Below, piece by piece: positions 41,070 through 52,364 of a stretch of DNA of 64,000 bases; the stretch's first letter is position 1; each line of letters opens with the position of its first letter. Source of the stretch: Bacillota bacterium (GTDB taxonomy: Bacteria; Bacillota; Clostridia; Lachnospirales; Lachnospiraceae); contig JAQXUQ010000021.1 of NCBI GenBank assembly GCA_029224465.1, positions 1 to 64,000 of the forward strand, given 5' to 3'. The notes under the pieces were generated by a model. It was not told the origin of the DNA, did not search any database, and saw nothing but the letters and a program-made list of their open reading frames with translations. A program made the translations under genes and the position numbers.

Positions 41070-42265
41070 GAAGACATGACAAGAGGAATCTGGAATCTAT
41101 ACCGGTAGGTTCATTGGGACTCATCCCTCTGAAAGGCTGCGAGAATATCGGGAAAGAGATCGATTATTATCTGACCCAGTGGCGCGCCGAGAGAGAAAGC
41201 GAGCACAAGAACAGCCTCGCTTTTGCCGGATATCAGAGACCGACGTATGTCGTGAACTGCGACCTGCCGCGTTTCGGAACCGGTGAAGGCAAGGGCGTTA
41301 TGAAGAGCTCCGTGCGCGGCATGGACCTCTATCTTCTCGTTGATGTCGTTAACTACAGTGAAACCTATAAGATGTTCGGCCAGATGAACCATATGTCACC
41401 GGACGATCATTATCAGAACCTCAAGCGTGTCATCGCCGCGATCGGCGGCAAGGCAAGGCGCATCACCGTCATCATGCCGTACCTGTATGAAGGAAGGCAG
41501 CATAAACGCGCCATGCGGGAGTCTCTGGACTGTGCGCTTGCTCTGCAGGAGCTCGTGAAAATGGGTGTTGACAACATCATCACCTTTGACGCGCACGATC
41601 CCCGCGTGATGAATGCGATTCCGCTTTCGGGCTTCGATACAATCCAGCCCGCTTATCAGTTTGTCAAAGGCCTGCTTCGTCATGTCGACGGTCTGAATAT
41701 CGACGCGAAACATATGATGGTCATCAGCCCCGACGAGGGCGGCATGAAGCGTGCGGTATACATTGCCAATGTTCTTGGTCTGGACATGGGTATGTTTTAC
41801 AAGAGAAGAGATTATACAACCGTTGTGGACGGCCATAATCCGATCATCGCGCATGAGTTCCTCGGTTCTTCGGTCGAAGGCAAGGATATGATCATCGTCG
41901 ATGATATGATCTCTTCGGGCGAATCCATGCTCGAAGTCGCGGATGGCCTCAAAAAGCGCGGAGCGAACCGTGTCTTCTGCTTCAGTACCTTCGGACTTTT
42001 CACAAACGGTCTCTCCGCTTTCGACGAAGCTTACAAGAAGGGCTTGATCGACCGCGTTCTGACAACCAATCTGATTTATCAGACGCCGGAGCTGCTCGAG
42101 CGCCCCTGGTATATCAGCTGCAGCATGAGCAAATATATTGCTTATATTATTGATACGCTCAATCACGACAGCTCGATCAGCGATCTGTTAGATCCTTCCG
42201 CAAGGATCCAGAACATTGTCAGCCGCTATCAGGCAAACGGCCTGCATATTCCCATGGAACGGTAA
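41057..42265 (+). CDS. prs: Ribose-phosphate pyrophosphokinase (long form)
   Basis: Makes PRPP from ribose-5-phosphate and ATP, feeding nucleotides, NAD and amino acids. The 402-residue protein is longer than the standard 310-320-residue enzyme; the extra residues are spread over the N-terminus and internal loops. The PRPP-binding loop is clear (IIVDDMISSGESMLEVA), and DAHDPRVMNAIP and SPDEGGMKRA match the catalytic core. The ATG follows AGGAAGAA, inside the end of the loader gene. A strong terminator follows. Products elsewhere in the window that use PRPP are PncB and Upp. Confidence 0.9.
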   Translation: MEPIRRHDKRNLESIPVGSLGLIPLKGCENIGKEIDYYLTQWRAERESEHKNSLAFAGYQRPTYVVNCDLPRFGTGEGKGVMKSSVRGMDLYLLVDVVNYSETYKMFGQMNHMSPDDHYQNLKRVIAAIGGKARRITVIMPYLYEGRQHKRAMRESLDCALALQELVKMGVDNIITFDAHDPRVMNAIPLSGFDTIQPAYQFVKGLLRHVDGLNIDAKHMMVISPDEGGMKRAVYIANVLGLDMGMFYKRRDYTTVVDGHNPIIAHEFLGSSVEGKDMIIVDDMISSGESMLEVADGLKKRGANRVFCFSTFGLFTNGLSAFDEAYKKGLIDRVLTTNLIYQTPELLERPWYISCSMSKYIAYIIDTLNHDSSISDLLDPSARIQNIVSRYQANGLHIPMER

Positions 42266-42293
42266 TACAAGGCTTTACACTGCATCAGATCTG

Positions 42294-42341
42294 AAAAGAC
42301 TTCCGGCTCTCCGGGTTTTCCCGGATGCCGGAAGTCTTTTT
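42294..42341. terminator. Bidirectional terminator between prs and the anchored protein gene
   Basis: GACTTCCGGC pairs with GCCGGAAGTC, with an inner CCGGG/CCCGG stem. The plus strand continues with TTTTT and the minus strand with TTTT, so it serves the two convergent genes. Confidence 0.9.
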
Positions 42342-42345
42342 CGTC

Positions 42346-44865
42346 TTACTTGATATACGCGAGATACCTGGTCCCGCTGCCATACCTTTTCTCCGCCTGC
42401 GCTCTGGTCAGCAGTTCCCGTTTTCCGGAACCCGAAGGATCCATCACGGCAATATTGGATGGGCCGTATCCTGTGATCAGCGCTGCTTCGTCCGATCCCC
42501 GGATCGCCAGCACCGGCGTATCCTTCGCGGTAAAATACAATACGTCTTCCAGACTGCACCCTGTCAGATCAAGCACATCTGCGCCGTCTATCTGTTCCAG
42601 CGTGGCGACAGCGTCCGCTGCTCCGTCTGTTTTGACGATCGAAGCACCGGATTTTTCATAGGCAAGAATGGACAGAAGGCAGCTTTCCAGCGGATTGTCT
42701 CCCTGCTGCAAGGTTACCGCGCTGATTTCCGCCCGGTCCGGTATCTTCTCTATCCAGATATCACGGCCCTTGCTGTCTGTCACAACGCCCTTGGCTTCCT
42801 TTGCGGCTTCGATCGCGTCCGAAACATTCGCGTAATCTTTGACAAGTCCGTAAAGATTATAGACGTAGCAGCGGCTGTCCTGTACTTCTTTTCCGTTCTT
42901 CCCGTCCGCCACCGTTATCTCTCTGGAATCCTGATACGTGGTTTCCTTCGGCTGCACGTAGCGCAGCTTCTCCGGGTCAAATCCGGAGACCGTCAGATAA
43001 TTCCAGGTCCCGTAAGCGGAAGAGTTCTCGCTGGCAAGGATCGTCAGGCTCTCGTCCTTTTTGGCGGTATCAACTATCTGATCATCTTCCACGGTTTCGT
43101 ACAGAGCGTCTGCCCCGTTTGTTTTCCGGGCCCTGTGGATCGTCAGAAGAGATCCTGACAGCTGATATCCGGTAATATAGATCCCGTCCTGCTGATAGGA
43201 TTCCAGTTCCTTCAACTGCGGGTCCACAATTTTCACGCAGTACATTGGAGCGTATGTGAGGCCGGTCACGTCCTTTGCCGCGTCCGAATCCTTCGAAATG
43301 CCATAAATCAGATCATTTCCGAAAAATCCGATCAGGGAAAGCGATGAGCCGGAAGGCGCATCAATTGTCCTGCGTTCCAGGTCCGAAAGGTCCATCAAAA
43401 CAATGTTGCCGTCCGATTTCTGATACGCGATCATCTGCCCGCCGTCAGAGGTAACGCTCCTGCCGCCCTGCATACCGTCTTCGACAACCGAAGTCGAGTG
43501 GCCCGCGATATTGATCTCAAAAAGCGTTCCGGAGAGCATAATATACAGGCGGTTGTTCCTGCTGAGGTACGCGGAGCTTCCCACTTCGGCCTTCAGCCGT
43601 TCATATGATCCATAATACGGGATAAATGCCTGTTCCTCGATCGTATGGTAGCGGTTGCTGTAATACATGTCCGATACACCGACACGCCCTTCATGCGTGC
43701 CGCGGTTCATGTATCCGTATACAAGGAACTCCACGTCGCCGTTGTCCTCTACCTTCAGAATCCGGATATCGTGCTCGTCAAAGATACTGCGGCGGTCCGG
43801 ATTATCCGCATCCATAAAGCCGTAAATATAGGATATGGTGTTCTCGCTGTCATTCCCGTACAACCGGCCGTCCATAACATAGGCGAGTGCTTTCTTTTCC
43901 GCGCTCTCCACTACCTGGGAAGGCATTCCGATGCCGAGATCAATCCGACCCTTCTGCAGTTCCATGTTCTGCGGATCCGGCACCTGCACGGCAGTACGGC
44001 GGAATTCCAGAAGATGATAGCGGTCCGTGCCTTCATTAATTCTGTAGTACTCACGGCAGTGCAGAAGAAAAGGTTTCCGGTCCGCATCGTCCGGTGTAAC
44101 GCGCAGCAGAACACTTCCTCTGATCGAGTACGTTCCGTCAGAGGCCTCCGCAATCTCGAAAACCGGCGTTACCGCGTCGCTGACTGCCATGCTGCCCCAC
44201 ATATCGAGGGACAGACTGCTGTTGATATCAACGTCCGCATAGTCCTGCGATGCCGCGCCATCCTCCGGTTCCATATAGGTCCGCAGAAACTGTTCGTCCT
44301 TGGAAACCGCGTGCTCATGCAGTCGGCCCGCAAAGGCGACTGCCTCTGCGTATGTATCATCGCCTTCGTCGCCGTACCAGTAGCGGGTATAATACCGGAT
44401 ATCCTCCTGCTCTCCCGTTGAAAGCATGATGACCAGCATATACTCGGTATTCTCCTGTGCAAGATCTTTGGGAACAAATTCGGCAGAAATCTTTCCGTCT
44501 TTATCCGTCTTGTAGCTGCGGATTTCCGTGTCCTCGATCAGGCGGCTTCCAGTCGTGCTGCGCACCTGTACATGCAGCACAGTGACATGCTGGCCATAGG
44601 GATCCACCTGAAAGCGGATTTTCCGGTCCTCTCCCGCGACCGAAAGCGGCGGATGCATGGCACCCGCGTCCTGAACCTGCGTATATCCGTGCAGCTCATT
44701 GTAAAGATCACCGGAAGATGTCTGCATTGTGACAACGGGCAGCTTCGGTTCCGCCATTACTGCCGTCACCTGTGAGCCGCCCTTGTCCTGAAAGATTTCC
44801 AGTAATAGAATTGTCAGAATGAATAGTCCGACTGCGTACGCAATCCGGATAAGTGTTCTTCGCAT
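42346..44865 (-). CDS. Membrane-anchored extracellular protein of unknown function
   Basis: I do not recognise a named family. The 839-residue protein has one N-terminal transmembrane helix (IAYAVGLFILTILLLEIF) and then a large exported region. Residues about 330-640 read as repeated short beta-strands ending in hydrophobic-Gly patterns, like a beta-propeller. The last 130 residues resemble a C39-type papain-fold domain (ESCLLSILAYEKSG and later ITGYGPSNIAVMDPS), but the usual His before ITGY is absent, so it is probably inactive. It starts 12 bases after atpC and is the last gene of the ATP synthase run. It could be a wall or substrate sensor; that is inference. Confidence 0.75.
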   Translation of the reverse strand: MRRTLIRIAYAVGLFILTILLLEIFQDKGGSQVTAVMAEPKLPVVTMQTSSGDLYNELHGYTQVQDAGAMHPPLSVAGEDRKIRFQVDPYGQHVTVLHVQVRSTTGSRLIEDTEIRSYKTDKDGKISAEFVPKDLAQENTEYMLVIMLSTGEQEDIRYYTRYWYGDEGDDTYAEAVAFAGRLHEHAVSKDEQFLRTYMEPEDGAASQDYADVDINSSLSLDMWGSMAVSDAVTPVFEIAEASDGTYSIRGSVLLRVTPDDADRKPFLLHCREYYRINEGTDRYHLLEFRRTAVQVPDPQNMELQKGRIDLGIGMPSQVVESAEKKALAYVMDGRLYGNDSENTISYIYGFMDADNPDRRSIFDEHDIRILKVEDNGDVEFLVYGYMNRGTHEGRVGVSDMYYSNRYHTIEEQAFIPYYGSYERLKAEVGSSAYLSRNNRLYIMLSGTLFEINIAGHSTSVVEDGMQGGRSVTSDGGQMIAYQKSDGNIVLMDLSDLERRTIDAPSGSSLSLIGFFGNDLIYGISKDSDAAKDVTGLTYAPMYCVKIVDPQLKELESYQQDGIYITGYQLSGSLLTIHRARKTNGADALYETVEDDQIVDTAKKDESLTILASENSSAYGTWNYLTVSGFDPEKLRYVQPKETTYQDSREITVADGKNGKEVQDSRCYVYNLYGLVKDYANVSDAIEAAKEAKGVVTDSKGRDIWIEKIPDRAEISAVTLQQGDNPLESCLLSILAYEKSGASIVKTDGAADAVATLEQIDGADVLDLTGCSLEDVLYFTAKDTPVLAIRGSDEAALITGYGPSNIAVMDPSGSGKRELLTRAQAEKRYGSGTRYLAYIK

Positions 44866-44877
44866 GTATTCCTGAAC

Positions 44878-45288
44878 TTATTTTTTGCCGTCCGCTGTCC
44901 CGATCCGGACAAGTGCGCGGTAAAGCTTTGCCTCCGCACGGACTCTGGCCTCCTTGGTGAGCTGCGCGTCTTTGAGTCTCTCCTCGGCGCGGGCTTTTGC
45001 GGCCTTCGCGCGTGCAAGATCAATTTCATCGCTCCACTCCCAGGTGGTCGGGATCACATGGCACTCTCCATCCATAACAGAGAGCATGCCGCCAATGCAG
45101 GCGGCCGTCTTCGTCTCCCCGCCGGGAAGAACGATACGCGCGGTTCCCATGCCAACCGCGGTGCAGTAATTGGTATGTCTCGCAAGAATCGCGACATCGC
45201 CGTTCACCGTGCGAAGCGTAATTCTTTCCACATCCCCGTCATATTCAAGGCCATCCATGGACACGACCTGCAGATGGAAGGTTGCCAT
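44878..45288 (-). CDS. atpC: ATP synthase epsilon subunit
   Basis: The central-stalk subunit that couples rotation and inhibits ATP hydrolysis. The 136-residue protein has an N-terminal beta-sandwich (FHLQVVSMDGLEYDGDVERITLRTVNGDVAIL) and a C-terminal helical hairpin with many Ala/Lys/Arg (RAKAAKARAEERLKDAQ). It follows atpD by 18 bases. Confidence 0.96.
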   Translation of the reverse strand: MATFHLQVVSMDGLEYDGDVERITLRTVNGDVAILARHTNYCTAVGMGTARIVLPGGETKTAACIGGMLSVMDGECHVIPTTWEWSDEIDLARAKAAKARAEERLKDAQLTKEARVRAEAKLYRALVRIGTADGKK

Positions 45289-45306
45289 AGCCGCTCTCCC
45301 TTCCCA

Positions 45307-46704
<1,398 letters not shown>

Positions 46705-46734
46705 TTAACTCCTCCCATGCCAAGCAGCAGTGCC

Positions 46735-47601
46735 TCAGGGCTCTTCCGCACCCGCGACGATCTCGGTGATCTCCTGCGTAATGCTTGCCTGCCGCGCTCT
46801 GTTGTAGAACAGGCTCAGGTTTTCGATCATTTCCTCTGCATTGTCTGTCGCGGCTTCCATTGCTGTCCGCCGCGCGGCAAGTTCGCTGGCAACGGATACA
46901 TTAATACTGGTGTACAGAAGTCCTGCCAGATATTCCGGAACTACTGTATTGAATACCTCTTCCGAATCCGGCTCATACAGAATCAGGTTCTTCGCCCTGC
47001 CGTCTGATTCATCCTTTTTCCCGGTCCGGAAATCGGAAAGAGGAAGAAGAGATGTTGCTGTCGGCGTCTGATTCAGCATGGAGACAAAGTTTGTATAACA
47101 CAGAAATACATGACCATACTCCCCTTTCCGGAACGCTTCGCAGATTTCACGTGCGATTTCAAAGCAGTCCGAAACGCCTACCTTCGCAACCTCCGCATAT
47201 TCCTCGGTAAACAGCTTTACGTTTTTATGCCGGAAATAGTCCACACTCTTCCTGCCAAGAGGAAAAACATCATAGTCCCGGCCCTTTGTCTCGCTCTCCA
47301 TGAAACGGAAAAGATTCGAATTGTAGCCTCCCGCAAGACCTCTGTCGCCGGCGATAACAATGAAAAGCCACCTGTCGCTTTTCGACGGCTTCGAGTACGG
47401 AGACTGGAAGTCACGGTTCGAGTTCGCTATGTCCTCCAGTGTCTTTCCGAGGATGGAAAGATAGGGCTTACTCTCATCCGCCCGTTCCTTTGCCTTGCGC
47501 AGCTTCGATGCTGCCACCAGCTGCATGGCCTTCGTGATCTGCATCGTATTCTGGACACTGCTGATCCGGAGTTTGACGGCCTTCATATTCGCTCCAGCCA
47601 T
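46735..47601 (-). CDS. atpG: ATP synthase gamma subunit
   Basis: The rotor shaft. The 288-residue protein begins MAGANMKAVKLRISSVQNTMQITKAMQLVAASKLRKA, the conserved N-terminal helix, and ends NRARQASITQEITEIVAGAEE, the matching C-terminal helix. Its ATG is preceded by AAGGAGGAATTTTC. It follows atpA by 26 bases. Confidence 0.97.
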   Translation of the reverse strand: MAGANMKAVKLRISSVQNTMQITKAMQLVAASKLRKAKERADESKPYLSILGKTLEDIANSNRDFQSPYSKPSKSDRWLFIVIAGDRGLAGGYNSNLFRFMESETKGRDYDVFPLGRKSVDYFRHKNVKLFTEEYAEVAKVGVSDCFEIAREICEAFRKGEYGHVFLCYTNFVSMLNQTPTATSLLPLSDFRTGKKDESDGRAKNLILYEPDSEEVFNTVVPEYLAGLLYTSINVSVASELAARRTAMEAATDNAEEMIENLSLFYNRARQASITQEITEIVAGAEEP

Positions 47602-47627
47602 GAAAATTCCTCCTTATCAATTCTGTG

Positions 47628-49163
47628 TCAGGCTTTTGCAGCTTCTTTACCCTTCAGAAAACTCTGCGTATAGGTCTCCAGCTCGGATTTCAGCTTGTCT
47701 TCAGTATCCGCTTCAAGCTTTCCGCTTTCGCGGATTTCCTTCATCGCGGCAATGCCGTCCGGATTCTCATCCAGATAATGGTATAAGCCCTGCTCATATT
47801 CCGCGATGTCCGTAACAGCCACATTTGTGATAATGCCATGGACAACGGCATAAAGAATCGCGACCTGCTTTTCAACCGGTACCGGACTTGCGTTCTTTTG
47901 CTTGAGTACTTCCACAATACGCTCGCCCTGCGCAAGACGCGCCTTGGTATCTTCATCGAGGTCGGAGCCGAACTGTGCAAAGCTCTGCAGCTCTCTGTAC
48001 TGGGAGTAAACGAGCTTCAATGTTCCGGCAACCTTTTTCATCGCCTTGATCTGCGCGTTGCCGCCGACACGGGATACCGAAATACCGGGGTTGACTGCCG
48101 GCATAATGCCGGAGTGGAACAGCTCGGTTTCGAGGAAAATCTGTCCGTCCGTAATCGAAATGACGTTCGTCGGAATATAAGCCGACACATCGCCTGCCTG
48201 TGTCTCGATGATCGGGAGCGCTGTCAGCGAGCCGCCGCCCTTTTCGTCCGAGAGCTTCGCCGCTCTTTCAAGGAGTCTGGAGTGCAGATAGAAGACATCT
48301 CCGGGATACGCCTCACGTCCCGGCGGTCTTCTGATCAGCAGAGAAAGTGCACGGTATGCAACCGCGTGTTTGGACAGATCATCATAGATGATCAGTACGT
48401 GCCGCCCCTTGTGCATGAAGTATTCGCCCATCGCGCAGCCCGCGTATGGAGCAATGTACTGCAAGGGAGAAGGCTCCGAAGCCGTCGCCGCGACCACAAT
48501 CGTGTAACCCATGGCGCCACCTGACTGCAGCTGGGATACCAGATTTGATACCGTCGAACGCTTCTGTCCAATGGCTACATAAATGCAGATGACATCCTTG
48601 TCTTTCTGATTCAGGATTGTGTCAATCGCGATTGTTGTCTTACCGGTCTGACGGTCGCCGATAATCAGCTCACGCTGGCCCCGGCCGATCGGGATCATCG
48701 AGTCGATCGCCTTGATGCCTGTCTGCAGCGGCTCCTTCACGGGCTGCCGGTCCAGAATGCCGGGCGCCGGAGACTCGACCGGACGGTACTCGGACGATGC
48801 AATCGGGCCCGCGCCGTCAATCGGCTGTCCGATGGCGTTTACAACACGGCCGATCATGGCCTCTCCTACCGGCACAGATACAACTCTGCCGGTCCGCTTC
48901 ACGGTCTGCCCTTCGGCGATGCCGGTATCTTCGCCGAACAAGACAGCCGAAACACTGTTCTCTTCGAGGTTCAAAGCCATACCGTATGTGCCGTTTTCGA
49001 ACTCCAGCAGTTCTCCGGACATGCAGTTCAAAAGCCCGCTGACTCTGGAAATACCGTCACCGACTGTAAGAACAGTGCCGGTTTCGTTCTGAATAATGGC
49101 ATTCTGGTAATGTTTGATCTGGCTTCGGATTACCTCGGATATTTTTTCCGGTTTTAATTCCAT
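47628..49163 (-). CDS. atpA: ATP synthase alpha subunit
   Basis: The non-catalytic nucleotide-binding subunit of F1. The 511 residues carry the P-loop [14 protein letters not shown] (near 170), the [12 protein letters not shown] beta-barrel segment, and [13 protein letters not shown] (read here as [25 protein letters not shown]). It lies 68 bases after atpH. Confidence 0.98.
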   Translation of the reverse strand: MELKPEKISEVIRSQIKHYQNAIIQNETGTVLTVGDGISRVSGLLNCMSGELLEFENGTYGMALNLEENSVSAVLFGEDTGIAEGQTVKRTGRVVSVPVGEAMIGRVVNAIGQPIDGAGPIASSEYRPVESPAPGILDRQPVKEPLQTGIKAIDSMIPIGRGQRELIIGDRQTGKTTIAIDTILNQKDKDVICIYVAIGQKRSTVSNLVSQLQSGGAMGYTIVVAATASEPSPLQYIAPYAGCAMGEYFMHKGRHVLIIYDDLSKHAVAYRALSLLIRRPPGREAYPGDVFYLHSRLLERAAKLSDEKGGGSLTALPIIETQAGDVSAYIPTNVISITDGQIFLETELFHSGIMPAVNPGISVSRVGGNAQIKAMKKVAGTLKLVYSQYRELQSFAQFGSDLDEDTKARLAQGERIVEVLKQKNASPVPVEKQVAILYAVVHGIITNVAVTDIAEYEQGLYHYLDENPDGIAAMKEIRESGKLEADTEDKLKSELETYTQSFLKGKEAAKA

Positions 49164-49231
49164 TCAAACCACCTTCTTGTCGCGTCCTGCGGCGGACGCG
49201 ATTCCAGCCGCTGGAAACGCGGCAGTTCCTG

Positions 49232-49771
49232 TTACATTACTGTTTCACTGACCTTCCTTCGAAGATCCTCCAGCCTTCCCTTCACTGTGCCGTCCAGAAG
49301 TTTACCCTCAAGTGAAACGCGAAGTCCTCCGAGCACCGAAGGATCAACCTTCGGCTGCAGCCGGATTTTCTTTCCGCTGATCTCTTCCAGCTTTGCGCGC
49401 AGGCGCTCAAGCTGCTGAGCGTTCAACGGCACCGCACTCGTCACCTCTGCCTGCGCGATTCCTCTGTCGGCATTGTAAAGCTCTGTGTATCTTCTGCAGC
49501 AGCCGCCGAAATCCCGGACCATTCCATTCTCGACAAGGATCTTTAAAAAGTTCAGAAGATAAGGCTGCATATCGCTTCCGAACGCTTCGTCCAGAAGTGC
49601 GAGCCTTTGCTTCTTCGGAATCGAAGGCTCTGTCAGAAGGCGCACATAATCCGGATTTTCGGCAAGAAGCTTCAAGACCGTCTGCATCTGACACAGAATA
49701 TCATCTGCAAGATTCTCCGAAGAAGCCAGATCATACAGACTCTGTCCGTAAAGATCGGAATCCTTAATCAT
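49232..49771 (-). CDS. atpH: ATP synthase delta subunit
   Basis: Links F1 to the peripheral stalk. The 179-residue protein is helical at the N-terminus (YGQSLYDLASSENLADDIL) and ends with the conserved VDPSVLGGLRVSLEGKLLDGTVKGRLEDLR segment. Its start overlaps the atpF stop by four bases, a sign of translational coupling. Confidence 0.95.
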   Translation of the reverse strand: MIKDSDLYGQSLYDLASSENLADDILCQMQTVLKLLAENPDYVRLLTEPSIPKKQRLALLDEAFGSDMQPYLLNFLKILVENGMVRDFGGCCRRYTELYNADRGIAQAEVTSAVPLNAQQLERLRAKLEEISGKKIRLQPKVDPSVLGGLRVSLEGKLLDGTVKGRLEDLRRKVSETVM

Positions 49772-50274
49772 GATGCGTCACCCACGTTCTCAATAAACTC
49801 GTCAATGAGCTTTCTGTGGTCTTCCTCGCGGATTTCCTTTTCAACAACCTTACCCGCAATATCCATGGCAAGGCCGCCGATCTGGTTCTTGGCTTCATTG
49901 ACAGCTTTCTTTTTCTCCTGTTCAATATCGGCCTGCGCCTGCGCCTTGATCGCCGCCGCATGGGCCTGCGCCTCTTTGACGACTTCTTCCGCGCGGATCT
50001 GCGCGGTTTTCTGCGCGTCCTGGACAATCTGCGTAGCCTGCGCCTGTGCCTTGGCAAGGCCTTCCTCATACTGCTGTTTCAAACCGTCCGCCTCGGACTT
50101 CGCGGTCTCCGCGTCCTTAATCTCTTTGTCCGCAAGCTGTGCGCGCTTCGAGAGCAGATTGTTGATCGGCTTGAAAAGAAACTTCTTGATCAGGTACATC
50201 TGAATGAACAGGTTCAGGATCTGCGCAATGAAGGTCCACGGTATAATCGTTACCAGCGATTGTGTTTCCTGCAT
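49768..50274 (-). CDS. atpF: ATP synthase b subunit
   Basis: The peripheral stalk. The 168-residue protein has one N-terminal membrane helix (FIAQILNLFIQMYLIKKFLF) and a long charged Ala-rich coiled coil (AQAQATQIVQDAQKTAQIRAEEVV). It follows atpE by 30 bases and overlaps atpH. Confidence 0.95.
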   Translation of the reverse strand: MQETQSLVTIIPWTFIAQILNLFIQMYLIKKFLFKPINNLLSKRAQLADKEIKDAETAKSEADGLKQQYEEGLAKAQAQATQIVQDAQKTAQIRAEEVVKEAQAHAAAIKAQAQADIEQEKKKAVNEAKNQIGGLAMDIAGKVVEKEIREEDHRKLIDEFIENVGDAS

Positions 50275-50304
50275 TTGAATTCTCCCTTACTTCAGATTTC
50301 TCCC

Positions 50305-50601
<297 letters not shown>

Positions 50602-50604
50602 TTA

Positions 50605-51369
50605 TTATCCCTCGGATGCATTTGCTATATACATGATTGTCAGCATCGAGAAAATGAATGCCTGCATGATCCCCGAAAACCAGTCAAAATATACCGACAG
50701 AATTGCCGGAAGTCCGACGTCGAGAAACGGAATGTTCGAGAGAACTCTTCCGACCGCGCCGGGAATCAGCCCGAACAAGCGGTTTGTAGCTACGGATAAG
50801 GACCAGTAAATCAGTCCGTTGATGACAACGCCGGAAAGAATGTTGCCGAAATGACGGCATGCCATACTGATCGGCGTCGCGATTTCCGACAGAATATTAA
50901 ACGGCGTCATAATGAAAATCGGCGTTGTGAATCCTTTCAGATAGCCCAGGATTCCGCTTGCCTTGATCTTCTCCGCGGTGATCATGATGAAAACCACGAC
51001 CGCCCAGGCAGCTTCCGTTGAAAGATCCGCCGTAGGACTGCGCAGCCCGATCAGAGAAATCAGGTTCGAAATGACGCTTGTTGTAAAAAGCGCCGCTACA
51101 AACGGGATCAGCTTGTCAAACTTATGCCCGCCCCCCGTATTGTTCCGGACAAAATCATTCGCCGTCTCCACCAGCATTTCCGCAAGTGCCTGCCGCTTCG
51201 AAATGTTCGTAACCTTGAGGTTTCTTGTCAGCACGATACACAGAACCGTAATGATGGCCATGACAATCCAGCTGACTACGAGCGTCTCGGAAATCAGAAT
51301 ATCTCCCAGAACCGGAATTCCCGTGTGAATCCTCGCGAATATCTTTGCCCCTTCAATTGAAAAGGTCAT
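50605..51369 (-). CDS. atpB: ATP synthase a subunit
   Basis: The stator channel of Fo. The 254-residue protein has several membrane helices. The essential arginine is in ISMACRHFGNILSGVV, and the C-terminal helix holds FDWFSGIMQAFIFSMLTIMYI. Its ATG overlaps the stop of the preceding subunit I-like gene by four bases. atpE follows after 21 bases. Confidence 0.96.
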   Translation of the reverse strand: MTFSIEGAKIFARIHTGIPVLGDILISETLVVSWIVMAIITVLCIVLTRNLKVTNISKRQALAEMLVETANDFVRNNTGGGHKFDKLIPFVAALFTTSVISNLISLIGLRSPTADLSTEAAWAVVVFIMITAEKIKASGILGYLKGFTTPIFIMTPFNILSEIATPISMACRHFGNILSGVVINGLIYWSLSVATNRLFGLIPGAVGRVLSNIPFLDVGLPAILSVYFDWFSGIMQAFIFSMLTIMYIANASEG

Positions 51370-51923
51370 ACCTGCGCATCCACCTCCTTCGTTTCACCAT
51401 CCTGCTGCTCTTTATGAATGTCTCCGCGCTCTTCTCCCGCGGAAGGCTGCCTTCCTCTTCCCTTCGAAAGAATGCCTCTCGCCTTAATGAGGACACTCGG
51501 GATAAACAAAGGAATGATTCCCGCCGCCGCGTTGAAAACAGGAAGCGCAAAAGCAAGCACGCACCACAAAAGCTGCATCAGCGTGCGGTACCGGTAGCTC
51601 ACCGTCATTGCCCGGCGCGCGAAATCTTCATTTGTACTGCCGGCCACCTTCTGTACCGCTAACCCCATCAGAAAAAAATTGAGGACCGCAACACAAAAGC
51701 CCACGGCTGCTCCGGCTGCTACCGGTGCATCCATCGGAACGGATGCGGGCATTATCTTGTGCAGCCCCGCGAAAACAGCGACCATCAGAACCGTTCCTGC
51801 GCCGGCCCCGGCCGCCACAAACCCTGTTTCCTTCAGTACCGCCTTCTGTATCTTCATCTGCTGTCTGTATTCCTTCCGGCTTCTGCACGCCGCCAACTCA
51901 TTTCCGTCTGTTATACCGCGCAT
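51366..51923 (-). CDS. atpI: ATP synthase subunit I-like protein
   Basis: A 185-residue protein with about four membrane helices placed directly before atpB. That position and the helical pattern match AtpI/UncI, which helps assemble the c ring or supply ions. The sequence itself is poorly conserved in the family, so the call rests mainly on context. The ATG at 51923 lies one base before the previous stop; a second ATG 22 codons in is a possible alternative. The C-terminus is a charged tail (GRGRQPSAGEERGDIHKEQQ). Confidence 0.7.
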   Translation of the reverse strand: MRGITDGNELAACRSRKEYRQQMKIQKAVLKETGFVAAGAGAGTVLMVAVFAGLHKIMPASVPMDAPVAAGAAVGFCVAVLNFFLMGLAVQKVAGSTNEDFARRAMTVSYRYRTLMQLLWCVLAFALPVFNAAAGIIPLFIPSVLIKARGILSKGRGRQPSAGEERGDIHKEQQDGETKEVDAQV

Positions 51924-51924
51924 T

Positions 51925-52197
51925 CTAAATATGCCGGTTATAGCCTCTCGAAGGCCAGTTTTTCCGGTCCCTGTCTTCCTTCGCCATGGCCGCCCGGTAA
52001 ACCTTGTAGGCGGTCATGCAGGACGCACCGATCCCGAGAATAAAGCCCGGCACGTAGATCCAGGCGGAAAGTCCGCCTTTTGTGACCAGAAGCCAGCATG
52101 CCGCGAGGCAAAGAAGCAGCGGCATAGCAAGCGAAAGCCCCAGCTGTCCCAGAAGTGTTATATTCCTCAGGATTTCAGACCACTGTTTCAAACTCAT
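51925..52197 (-). CDS. AtpZ-like small membrane protein
   Basis: About 90 residues with two membrane helices (LGLSLAMPLLLCLAACWLLV and IYVPGFILGIGASCMTAYKVY) and a basic end. This is the pattern of the AtpZ/AtpI family, which accompanies F-type synthases and has been linked to Mg2+/Ca2+ handling. The ATG at 52197 has GGAAGG just upstream; an ATG four codons earlier (52209) is also possible. It is the first gene of the operon. Confidence 0.7.
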   Translation of the reverse strand: MSLKQWSEILRNITLLGQLGLSLAMPLLLCLAACWLLVTKGGLSAWIYVPGFILGIGASCMTAYKVYRAAMAKEDRDRKNWPSRGYNRHI

Positions 52198-52260
52198 ACT
52201 GCCTTCCATAGCTTTATCCCACGCTGCAGAATATGAAATCCTGCAAACGATTAATACAAT

Positions 52261-52266
52261 ATTATA
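52261..52266 (-). promoter_or_regulatory. -10 box of the ATP synthase operon
   Basis: TATAAT on the minus strand lies about 65 bases upstream of the first gene. A TTGAGA-like box 15-16 bases further up is a passable -35. It is the only good promoter I can see before the nine ATP synthase genes. Confidence 0.5.
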
Positions 52267-52364
52267 CTATTTACCGCGGGCTCTCAACGAAATTTACGGA
52301 GTGCTTTTATTTTCTATAGATTGGTGGAAACCGGTGCTTTTGTTTTATGCAACATTTCTTCCCG

